DNA of 7,186 nt from Synergistaceae bacterium (GTDB taxonomy: Bacteria; Synergistota; Synergistia; Synergistales; Aminobacteriaceae): contig JAITPZ010000118.1 of NCBI GenBank assembly GCA_031289165.1, positions 1 through 7,186 of the forward strand, written 5' to 3'. Under the pieces are notes generated by a model. It made no database searches. It worked only from the letters and a program-made list of their open reading frames with translations, and was not told the DNA's origin. Shown here piece after piece: positions 1 through 5,306 of the stretch. Position numbers and translations under genes: made by a program. Position 1 is the stretch's first letter, and every line of letters begins with the position of its first letter.

Positions 1-921
1 ACCGGCGCGCACGTTCTGGGTCTCGAGGCCGTTCTGCCGGACGGCGGCGTCGTGACCTTCGGGGGCAAGAGGCGCAAGGACGTGACCAGCTACGACTTCA
101 TTCATCTGCTGGTCGGCTCCGAGGGCACTCTGGCCGTGGTGACGAAGATCGTGCTCAACCTCATCCCACTCCCGAAGCGCGTCACCGACCTTCTCGTCCC
201 CATGCCGGGCGTCGAGGCGGCCGTGAGGCTGGCGTCCCTCGTCACGACGGAGGGCGGGGTCATTCCATCGTCGGTCGAGTACATGGACAGGAAATCCATC
301 CTGAACGTGGAAAAGTACACGGGCGTCCGGATTCCGTACAGTGACGCCGCCGCGCAGCTCATAATCCAGATGGACGGCATGGACCGCAGGCTGCTCTGGA
401 GCGACGTGGAAAAAGTGGGCGACCTCTGCGTGCGGAACGGCGCGCTGGAGGTGTACGTCGCCGAGGACAGAAGCGCGAGGGACAGGGTGTGGCGGATAAG
501 AAAATACGTCGCCGAGGAGGAATGGACCTCCTCCATGCCCGTCCTCTCCAAGGAGGACATCGTCGTCCCCACGGGCGCCGTCGCGGCGTTCCTGACGCGT
601 CTGCCGGGCATCATGGAAAAACACGGGGCCATTTACAACGCCTTTGGACACCTGGCGGACGGAAACATCCATATTACGATATTCCCCGACGGGAACGGCA
701 AAGATGAAGACCTTCACGACCGCGCCGTTCCCATGCGGCGTGAACTCTATTCATGCGTCAGGGATCTCGGGGGAACGCTTTCCGGCGAGCACGGGATAGG
801 GCTGAAGAGAAAGGAATACACGGACATATTCCTGAACGAAGCGCAGATAAACCTCATGAAGAGGGTCAAAAGCGCCTTCGATCCCAACAACATACTGAAT
901 CCGCTGAAACTGGTGCCGTGA
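1..921 (+). CDS. glcD: GlcD-type FAD-linked oxidase (glycolate oxidase / D-lactate dehydrogenase family), 5' truncated by window edge
   Basis: The frame is open from base 1 to the TGA at 919-921, giving 306 residues. The true start lies outside the window, and the GTG at 52 is an internal valine. The family oxidises 2-hydroxy acids such as glycolate or D-lactate, using FAD and passing electrons to a membrane or Fe-S partner. Seen: the end of the FAD-binding (FAD_binding_4) domain, with GLEAVLPDG near residue 7 and VGSEGTL at 38-44. The FAD-oxidase C-terminal domain follows, with KEDIVVP at 184-190, FGHLADGNIH at 215-224, SGEHGIG at 261-267 and FDPNNILNP at 293-301. The last matches the usual C-terminal end of the family, so the 3' end is intact. 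Full-length relatives have about 460 residues, so roughly the last two-thirds are here. The substrate cannot be told from sequence, and no GlcE/GlcF partner lies downstream. The next gene is convergent. Confidence 0.93.
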   Translation, partial: TGAHVLGLEAVLPDGGVVTFGGKRRKDVTSYDFIHLLVGSEGTLAVVTKIVLNLIPLPKRVTDLLVPMPGVEAAVRLASLVTTEGGVIPSSVEYMDRKSILNVEKYTGVRIPYSDAAAQLIIQMDGMDRRLLWSDVEKVGDLCVRNGALEVYVAEDRSARDRVWRIRKYVAEEEWTSSMPVLSKEDIVVPTGAVAAFLTRLPGIMEKHGAIYNAFGHLADGNIHITIFPDGNGKDEDLHDRAVPMRRELYSCVRDLGGTLSGEHGIGLKRKEYTDIFLNEAQINLMKRVKSAFDPNNILNPLKLVP

Positions 922-947
922 GGCGGGGGGATATGTACACGAGTATA

Positions 948-1886
948 TCAGCGAACGCGGATGTATCCCCATTTATTCTCCCGTTCTGCCGCGGCCAGTC
1001 CCTCGCTGAAGGGGCGCGCGTCGTCGTATGTCGCGTCGATCACCAGTCTGCCGGTGACGTCGATATACCCCCACCGCGCGTCCGTCGCCACGGGGGCGAG
1101 ACCGTCGGCGAAGGACCCCGCGCCGTTGAACTGACGGGGAATGATTTCCTGTCCCCGCGCGTCGACGTAGCCCCAGTCCCTCCAGGTTTCCGTGCCTCGG
1201 ACGGGCGCCAGTCCGCCGTGAAAGGTTCCTCCCTCGTCGTAACGGGGCGGCACGGCGAAGCGCCCGGTACGGTCGATGTATCCGACCCTTCCCCTGAACT
1301 CGACCGCCGCCAGGTTCCCGCTGAACGCCTCCGCCCGCAGATATCGGGGCCCGATCAGCAGACGGCCCTGCGTGTCGATGAACCCCCACAGCCCGTTCCT
1401 TTTGACGGGGGCCAGGCCTCCCGAAAAATTTCCCGCGCCCTCGTACGAGGGGGGGATGACGTACTTTCCCGCGGGGTCGATGTAGCCCCACCGCCCGTAG
1501 GACTGAACGGCCGCCAGCCCTTCCGAGAAGGAGCTCGCGCGATCGAATTTTCGACCCTCGAACGCCGCGTTGCCCTCCACGTCGATGAAGCTGTCGCCCA
1601 CAAAGGCGAATCCTCCGGAGAAGGGACCGACCTCCGGGACGCCATAAGCGAAGGGAACGGCGACCCGCCCCGTATGGTCGATGTATCCCCACAGGTCGCC
1701 CGACTTCACCGCCGCCAGCCCCTCGCTGAAGTCCCGGGCGTCGGAATAGATGAAATCGACGACGATCCGCGCTTCGCGCGCGCCGGCCTCCAGGATATGG
1801 CCCGCTGACAGCAAAAACGCGATAAGACAGCACGCACACGACCTCATAACACGATTCTGCACTGTCGTCCCTCCTTGAAACTCCAT
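948..1886 (-). CDS. Secreted WG-repeat protein, eight repeats
   Basis: The protein has up to 312 residues. After a signal peptide (hydrophobic ACCLIAFLLSAGHI, about residues 17-31, likely cleaved after EAGA) almost all of it is tandem WG repeats of about 34 residues with the pattern FSxGLAxVxxxxxWGYIDxxGxxxIPxxY. Repeats start at F53, F89, F120, F154, F188, F222, F259 and F293. The last one stops within WGYI, three residues before the end. Repeat 2 has lost WGYID, and repeat 5 has VGYID in place of WGYID. WG repeats occur in bacterial surface or secreted proteins of mostly unknown role; no enzyme motif is visible, so binding is a guess. The start is uncertain: ATG at 1886 has AGGAGG 10 bases upstream, while in-frame GTG at 1862 has AGGAGG 7 bases upstream and gives a shorter, more typical signal-peptide n-region (MQNRVMRSC). 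ATG at 1847 is a third option. It is a single-gene unit, convergent with the oxidase and divergent from the MOSC gene. Confidence 0.9.
   Translation of the reverse strand: MEFQGGTTVQNRVMRSCACCLIAFLLSAGHILEAGAREARIVVDFIYSDARDFSEGLAAVKSGDLWGYIDHTGRVAVPFAYGVPEVGPFSGGFAFVGDSFIDVEGNAAFEGRKFDRASSFSEGLAAVQSYGRWGYIDPAGKYVIPPSYEGAGNFSGGLAPVKRNGLWGFIDTQGRLLIGPRYLRAEAFSGNLAAVEFRGRVGYIDRTGRFAVPPRYDEGGTFHGGLAPVRGTETWRDWGYVDARGQEIIPRQFNGAGSFADGLAPVATDARWGYIDVTGRLVIDATYDDARPFSEGLAAAERENKWGYIRVR
951..1730 (-). repeat. Eight tandem WG protein repeats (coding)
   Basis: The coded repeats have spacings of 36, 31, 34, 34, 34, 37 and 34 residues between successive FxxGLA motifs. Six of the eight keep WG(Y/F)(I/V). 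Repeat 2 is degenerate, and repeat 5 has lost the tryptophan. The seventh spacing is typical, but repeat 6 carries a short insertion (TETWRD) before WGYVD. The repeats have diverged at DNA level, so this looks like an old array rather than a recent expansion. Confidence 0.85.
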
Positions 1887-1905
1887 TAGGAGAAGTCCTC
1901 CTGAG
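1848..1905 (-). promoter_or_regulatory. Two ribosome binding sites and an SD-covering hairpin ahead of the WG-repeat gene
   Basis: Read on the minus strand, a first AGGAGG ends 10 bases before the ATG at 1886. It sits in the inverted repeat AGGAG-GACTT-CTCCT, whose right arm lies just before that ATG and could pair with the Shine-Dalgarno. A second AGGAGG lies inside the first few codons and is 7 bases from an in-frame GTG at 1862. If the hairpin forms, the inner site would be favoured. The sequence elements are directly visible; their use is inferred. Confidence 0.5.
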
Positions 1906-1930
1906 ATTTTCTCTCTCGTATTTATGGAAG

Positions 1931-1959
1931 ATTATAGCGCTTAATTTCGGAAGACTTGT
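1931..1959 (-). promoter_or_regulatory. Predicted promoter of the WG-repeat gene
   Basis: On the minus strand a perfect TATAAT lies at 1936-1931, about 45 bases before the ATG at 1886. The position expected for the -35 box (about 1959-1954) reads ACAAGT, a poor match, so either an activator helps or the -35 is weak. The expected -35 overlaps the predicted -35 of the divergent MOSC promoter. Confidence 0.5.
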
Positions 1960-1983
1960 TTTATTTCGGCGTCGGAGTAAAAT
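1956..1983 (+). promoter_or_regulatory. Predicted promoter of the MOSC gene
   Basis: TTGTTT at 1956-1961 and TAAAAT at 1978-1983 are separated by 16 bases, in an AT-rich stretch of otherwise GC-rich DNA. The -10 matches five of six consensus bases and the -35 only three. Transcription would begin near 1990, about 30 bases before the GTG start at 2021. Confidence 0.45.
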
Positions 1984-2020
1984 TTACGTAGCTGTGAATA
2001 CGTGAAAAGAGGTTTTTGTT

Positions 2021-2485
2021 GTGGAGACGGGAGGCGCTGAGGCAGGGCGTGTGGTTGCCGTTTGCCGGGCTCCGGAGAGGGGCATGCAGAAAACCGACGA
2101 CGGCGAGGCTCTGCTCGTCGCGGATATGGGTATGGAGGGCGACGCCCATTTCGGGTTCGGGCATCGGCAGGTGAGTCTGCTCAACGCCGAGGCGGCCGCC
2201 AAAATTCGGGAGAAGGTTCCACACCTGAAACCGGGCGATTTTGCGGAAAATCTTCTGATCGAGGACTTCGATCTGGCGAGGCTGAGTTTGGGCGATCGCG
2301 TCCGGGTCGGGGAGACGGAGCTGGAGGTCACTCAAATAGGAAAGGAATGCCACTCCCACTGCGCCATCTACGAGGCCGCCGGCGACTGCATCATGCCCCG
2401 CCTCGGCATTTTCTGCCGGGTGCTTCGGGGGGGAACGGTTCGCGCGGGTGACGCCGTGGGGTACGCGACGCGAGTCGCACGGTAA
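2021..2485 (+). CDS. Stand-alone MOSC-domain protein
   Basis: The protein has 154 residues, about one MOSC domain with no fused partner. MOSC is the C-terminal domain of molybdenum cofactor sulfurases, which act in sulfur transfer or binding of molybdopterin-type ligands. This small form is common in anaerobes, and its substrate is not firmly known. Seen: GDAHFG at 40-45 with RQVSLL at 49-54, PGDFAENLLIE at 71-81, and IGKECHSHCAIY at 106-117. GDCIMPRLGIFCRV (121-134) and the closing VRAGD (140-144) follow. Cys110, 114, 123 and 132 cluster around the position of the family's conserved cysteine, probably Cys114. The start is GTG, chosen because AGAGG lies 8 bases upstream and because the family N-terminus (VVAV..) begins about ten residues in. 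No molybdopterin biosynthesis gene is adjacent. It probably has its own promoter at 1956-1983, divergent from the WG gene. No signal peptide is seen, so it should be cytoplasmic. Confidence 0.88.
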   Translation: METGGAEAGRVVAVCRAPERGMQKTDDGEALLVADMGMEGDAHFGFGHRQVSLLNAEAAAKIREKVPHLKPGDFAENLLIEDFDLARLSLGDRVRVGETELEVTQIGKECHSHCAIYEAAGDCIMPRLGIFCRVLRGGTVRAGDAVGYATRVAR

Positions 2486-2490
2486 ATACG

Positions 2491-2511
2491 TAAAGTCCAT
2501 AAAGTTATAAT
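2491..2511 (+). promoter_or_regulatory. Predicted pckG promoter (-10) with a short direct repeat
   Basis: A perfect TATAAT lies at 2506-2511, just past the MOSC stop at 2485. The spot where a -35 box should lie (about 2483-2488) reads TAAATA, not TTGACA. The hexamer TAAAGT occurs twice, at 2491-2496 and 2500-2505, directly upstream of the -10 with a 9-base period, and could be a regulator site. Initiation here would give a leader of about 125-130 bases before pckG. Confidence 0.45.
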
Positions 2512-2567
2512 GGTGTAACTTGAGTTTACTGTAAGAGGCTAAAAGTTTTCCTCGACGGTGGGCCGTG

Positions 2568-2600
2568 TTAAGCTGTTTTAGCTTCAGGCTTTTTGCTTAA
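2568..2600 (+). other. Inverted repeats in the pckG leader
   Basis: Two mutually exclusive pairings share the same left arm. AAGCT (2570-2574) can pair with AGCTT (2580-2584) across a 5-base loop, or TTAAGC (2568-2573) can pair with GCTTAA (2595-2600). A run of five T precedes the second right arm, so this does not form a normal terminator. The element lies 45-78 bases before the pckG start. No known riboswitch class was recognised, and the stems are short enough to be chance. Confidence 0.25.
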
Positions 2601-2635
2601 ATTCACTACAGCAAAGAAAATAAAATTCTCTTTAC

Positions 2636-2657
2636 GGAAAGAAGGATGTTTACATTG
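2636..2657 (+). promoter_or_regulatory. pckG ribosome binding site: spacing favours TTG 2655 over ATG 2646
   Basis: The purine-rich GGAAAGAAGG (2636-2645) directly touches the ATG at 2646, leaving no spacer for its best SD part, AGAAGG. The in-frame TTG at 2655 has a 9-base spacer and would give a protein starting MSLTNNKAV, close to how I recall family members beginning. The ATG can only use the weaker GGAAAG part, about 4 bases away. Either start changes the product by three residues. Confidence 0.45.
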
Positions 2658-4427
2658 TCGCTGACCAACAACAAAGCTGTCAACGCCTGGGTGGATGAGA
2701 TGGGCGCCATGACGAAGCCGGACGCGATCGTCTGGATCGATGGTTCCGAGAAGCAGCTCGATTCCCTGCGCGCTCAGAGCGTGGCGTCGGGGGAGATCAT
2801 CAGGCTGAACCAGGAGAAACTGCCGGGCTGTTACCTGCACCGCACCGCCGTGAACGACGTCGCGCGCGTGGAGCATCGCACCTTCATCTGCTCGCGCAAA
2901 AAGGAAGACGCCGGCCCGACCAACAACTGGATGGACCCCGCGGAGATGTACGCCACCCTGCGTAAACTTTACGACGGCGCGATGAAGGGCCGCACGATGT
3001 ACGTCATTCCCTTCTCCATGACCGTGCCGGAGTCGCCTTTCGCCAAGTTCGGCATCGAGCTGACCGACTCCATATACGTCGTCCTGAACATGGCCATCAT
3101 GACCCGCATCGGGACCCGCGTGCTGAAGTGCCTGGACGCCAGCAAGGATCCCTCCATTTTTACGAAAGGCCTCCACGCGAGGGCCGATATCGACGAGGAA
3201 AAACGCTACATCGTGCAGTTCCCGGAGGACAACGCCATCTGGTCGATCAACTCCGGTTACGGCGGCAACGTGCTGTTGGGCAAGAAGTGTTTCGCGCTGC
3301 GCATCGCGTCCTATCTGGGCCGCAACGAGGGCTGGATGGCGGAGCACATGCTGATTCTGGGCCTGGAGAACCCAAAAGGCGAGGTGCGTTATCTCGCGGC
3401 CGCCTTCCCCTCCGCCTGCGGCAAAACCAACCTGGCCATGCTCATTCCGCCGGAGGTGTACAAAAAGAAGGGCTATAAAGTCTGGTGCGTCGGCGACGAC
3501 ATCGCGTGGCTGCGCATCGGTCCGGACGGCAGGCTCTGGGCGGTGAACCCGGAGGCCGGCTTCTTCGGCGTGGCCCCGGGCACCAACATGAAATCCAACC
3601 CCAACGCGCTGCTGACCTGTCAGAAAAACACGATCTTCACCAACGTGGTCCACAATCTGGACGACGACACCGTCTGGTGGGAGGCACTGGACAAGAACCC
3701 GCCGAAGAACGCACTCAACTGGAAGGGCGAGAAGTGGGACTCGACCGACGGCTCCAACGGGGCGCACCCCAACAGCCGTTTTACCGCCCCCGCCAGTCAG
3801 TGCCCCTGCATCTCCGGCGAGTTCGAGGCCCCGCAGGGCGTGCCGATCTCCGCCCTGGTGTTCGGAGGCCGCCGCGCGAAGACCGCGCCGCTCGTCTACC
3901 AGTCCCGCGACTGGGACCACGGCGTGTTCGTGGGCTCCATAATGGCGAGCGAGACCACCGCCGCGGCGTCCGGCGCGGTGGGCGTGGTGCGCCGCGACCC
4001 GATGGCGATGCTGCCCTTCTGCGGCTATCACATGGGCGATTACTTCACGCACTGGCTGGAGATGGGCAAAAAGATCCCCAACCCGCCGAAGATCTTCAAC
4101 GTCAACTGGTTCCGCACCGACGAAAACGGAAAGTTCATATGGCCCGGATACGGCGAAAACATGCGCGTTCTGGAGTGGATCATCCATCGCGCCTTCGGTG
4201 AAGCCGACGCCGTGGAAAGCCCCATCGGCTGGCTGCCGAAGGCGGAGGAGATCAACCGGGAGGGCCTGGACGTCTCCCTCGACACGCTGAAGGGTCTGCT
4301 CTCTGTGGACAAGGCCCTCTGGAGGGAAGAGGCGAAGGGCATTCACGAGTTCTACGCCAAATTCGGCGACAGGTTGCCGAAAAAGCTGGAGGAAGAACTG
4401 GCCACGCTGGAGAAGAATCTGGGTTAG
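2646..4427 (+). CDS. pckG: GTP-dependent phosphoenolpyruvate carboxykinase (EC 4.1.1.32)
   Basis: The protein has 593 residues, the usual bacterial GTP-PEPCK length. It interconverts oxaloacetate + GTP and PEP + GDP + CO2 in the cytoplasm, serving gluconeogenesis or, in some anaerobes, PEP carboxylation. Seen: VARVE (72-76, substrate Arg74) and SGYGGN (203-208, Tyr205). KK (213-214) and His234 match the Mn2+-ligand region. The P-loop is FPSACGKTN (254-262), with the mobile active-site Cys258. VGDDIAWLR at 282-290 supplies the metal-binding aspartate, NPEAGFFGVAPGT lies at 301-313, and FGGRR at 406-410 is typical of the GTP class. The guanine pocket is visible as NWF (487-489), KFIWPG (496-501) and PGYGEN, where Tyr502 replaces the Phe found in vertebrate enzymes. 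All catalytic residues I could check are present, so it should be active. It has its own predicted promoter and is followed by a terminator. The ATG/TTG start question is described separately. Confidence 0.97.
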   Translation: MFTLSLTNNKAVNAWVDEMGAMTKPDAIVWIDGSEKQLDSLRAQSVASGEIIRLNQEKLPGCYLHRTAVNDVARVEHRTFICSRKKEDAGPTNNWMDPAEMYATLRKLYDGAMKGRTMYVIPFSMTVPESPFAKFGIELTDSIYVVLNMAIMTRIGTRVLKCLDASKDPSIFTKGLHARADIDEEKRYIVQFPEDNAIWSINSGYGGNVLLGKKCFALRIASYLGRNEGWMAEHMLILGLENPKGEVRYLAAAFPSACGKTNLAMLIPPEVYKKKGYKVWCVGDDIAWLRIGPDGRLWAVNPEAGFFGVAPGTNMKSNPNALLTCQKNTIFTNVVHNLDDDTVWWEALDKNPPKNALNWKGEKWDSTDGSNGAHPNSRFTAPASQCPCISGEFEAPQGVPISALVFGGRRAKTAPLVYQSRDWDHGVFVGSIMASETTAAASGAVGVVRRDPMAMLPFCGYHMGDYFTHWLEMGKKIPNPPKIFNVNWFRTDENGKFIWPGYGENMRVLEWIIHRAFGEADAVESPIGWLPKAEEINREGLDVSLDTLKGLLSVDKALWREEAKGIHEFYAKFGDRLPKKLEEELATLEKNLG

Positions 4428-4461
4428 AGGTATAAAACGAAAGACCGGCGTTGTCGCACGG

Positions 4462-4511
4462 CGGAGGCGAGAGAAACCCGGACGGGTTCACTCCTGCCTC
4501 CGTTGCTTTTT
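4462..4511 (+). terminator. Predicted terminator of pckG
   Basis: CGGAGGC (4462-4468) pairs perfectly with GCCTCCG (4496-4502). An inner hairpin, AACCC-GGAC-GGGTT, stacks inside it. TTGC and then five T (4507-4511) follow the stem. The structure begins about 35 bases after the pckG stop. The T-run is interrupted near the stem, so it may be less efficient than the facing minus-strand terminator. Confidence 0.6.
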
Positions 4512-4577
4512 GTCGTCTCCGCCCATGTGTCCGGCAGTACGGGTGTGCTGTAATCCACATATTTTGCGTACTTTTTC

Positions 4578-4613
4578 AAAAAACGGCCCGACGCTTGGTT
4601 GCGTCGGGCCGTT
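4578..4613 (-). terminator. Strong intrinsic terminator of the pilY1 operon
   Basis: AACGGCCCGACGC (4582-4594) and GCGTCGGGCCGTT (4601-4613) form a perfect 13-bp GC-rich stem with a 6-base loop. On the minus strand the stem runs into six T (the A-run at 4578-4583 on the plus strand). It lies about 30 bases past the stop of the last operon gene. There is no T-run on the plus-strand side, so it acts one way, against minus-strand transcripts. Confidence 0.88.
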
Positions 4614-4641
4614 GCGGAAATTTCACGAATGTCTTACAGAA

Positions 4642-4989
4642 TCAGTCAGGGACGTTGGCAACGCCCACGTCGCGGTTTCCGGTTTTACGCGGAAAGACGA
4701 CAATCCTCGGAGTATCGTTCTCGAAGGCCATGTCCTTCGGCACGTAAACGGACAGATCTCCCGCGTCGACGAGGTCGTAGTTCTCCGTCGCCTCCGGCAC
4801 GCCGTTTCTCACCATGGCAAAGGCGTTGCCCTGCACGCAGGAATAGAATACATTGGCGATCCACGCGTCTTTTTCGCCCTTACCCCTTGCCAGCAGCATC
4901 CCCCTCGCATCCGGCGAGATATCCACGCTGACGACGGCGGCAAAAAGGGCGGCCGCAAACGAAACGGCCCTCAGGAACCCGCGCGGCAT
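4642..4989 (-). CDS. Small secreted protein, possibly HesB-like; last gene of the pilY1 operon
   Basis: The protein has 115 residues. The start is well supported: GGGGAGG lies 7 bases before the ATG, and the gene overlaps the end of the upstream gene by 19 bases. Residues 1-21 form a signal peptide or anchor (MPRGFLRA, then hydrophobic VSFAAALFAAVVSV), so export is likely. The rest reads ISPDARGMLLARGKG (24-38), YSCVQG (49-54), NGVPEATENYDLVDAGDLSVYVPK (split at 62-71 and 72-85) and RIVVFPRKTG (95-104). From memory this order resembles small HesB-like / CC-Se-motif proteins (an IT.EA... helix, a Cys in the middle, G.P..Y, then VYV.K). Only one cysteine (Cys51) is present, and the A-type Fe-S carrier cysteines are missing. 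I therefore treat the family as a guess. Its place behind pilY1 suggests a pilus-related role. It ends just before the operon terminator. Confidence 0.8.
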   Translation of the reverse strand: MPRGFLRAVSFAAALFAAVVSVDISPDARGMLLARGKGEKDAWIANVFYSCVQGNAFAMVRNGVPEATENYDLVDAGDLSVYVPKDMAFENDTPRIVVFPRKTGNRDVGVANVPD

Positions 4990-5306
4990 GAAACGACCTC
5001 CCCACTGCTTTCGACGAGCTCAATAGTGATGAAGCGCCTGATATAACGCGCCACAAAAGTCTTCTGATCGATCGCCACGCCTCTCTCGTCCGAAAAAACG
5101 CACCTGTCCGACAGGGGGCCGGACGCTTCTTCGCCGTTCACCTTCAGGGTGATGACGTTGGGCGTCACCGTGTCGTCGAGAGCCTCAAAACTTCCCGTTA
5201 CCTCCAGCATCGGCGTCAGCGTCAAAGCGTTCGCCTCTCCGGAAAACAGGAAAAACGCCAATCCCGCCAGCGCCACAACCGCGACAGCATAAATCATCCT
5301 TTTCAT
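4971..5306 (-). CDS. Small secreted protein of unknown family between pilY1 and the 115-residue gene
   Basis: The protein has 111 residues. The ATG at 5306 was chosen because it overlaps the pilY1 stop as ATGA and opens a textbook signal peptide: MKRMIY, then hydrophobic AVAVVALAGLAFFLF, with a likely cut after GEANA (residue 27). The frame is open farther upstream to 5570, but that part only shadows pilY1. GGAGGG lies 13 bases before the ATG, rather far, so translation is probably coupled to pilY1. The mature part looks all-beta: TPMLEVTGSFEALDD (31-45), VITLKVNGEE (51-60), RRFITIELVES (90-100). Cys69 and Cys107 could form a disulfide outside the membrane. No type IV prepilin (G/F-T-L-x-E) cleavage motif is seen, so it is not an obvious minor pilin. 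I do not recognise a family. The 3' end overlaps the next gene by 19 bases. Confidence 0.82.
   Translation of the reverse strand: MKRMIYAVAVVALAGLAFFLFSGEANALTLTPMLEVTGSFEALDDTVTPNVITLKVNGEEASGPLSDRCVFSDERGVAIDQKTFVARYIRRFITIELVESSGEVVSCRAGS

Noticed and set aside
753..1808. A 351-residue plus-strand open frame over the WG-repeat gene
   Set aside because: It overlaps both the oxidase 3' end and the repeat gene. Its apparent periodicity (repeated VDV, PRMVDVS) is only the WG repeat read backwards.
1961..2500. A 179-residue minus-strand frame over the MOSC gene
   Set aside because: It has no recognisable motif, while the opposite strand encodes a clear MOSC domain. It would also run through the predicted promoter region.
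2520..2548. TTGAGT (2520-2525) as the -35 of a second pckG promoter
   Set aside because: The sequence 17 bases downstream, AAGTTT, is a poor -10, while a perfect TATAAT lies just upstream at 2506.
2568..4346. A 592-residue open frame antisense to nearly all of pckG
   Set aside because: It mirrors a codon-biased GC-rich gene. Its translation is rich in His, Arg, Val and Gly with no domain, and the pckG frame has full family conservation.
4451..5046. Plus-strand frames of 98-178 residues between pckG and pilY1
   Set aside because: They run through both terminators and over the two minus-strand secreted genes. They lack domains and have no convincing ribosome binding site.
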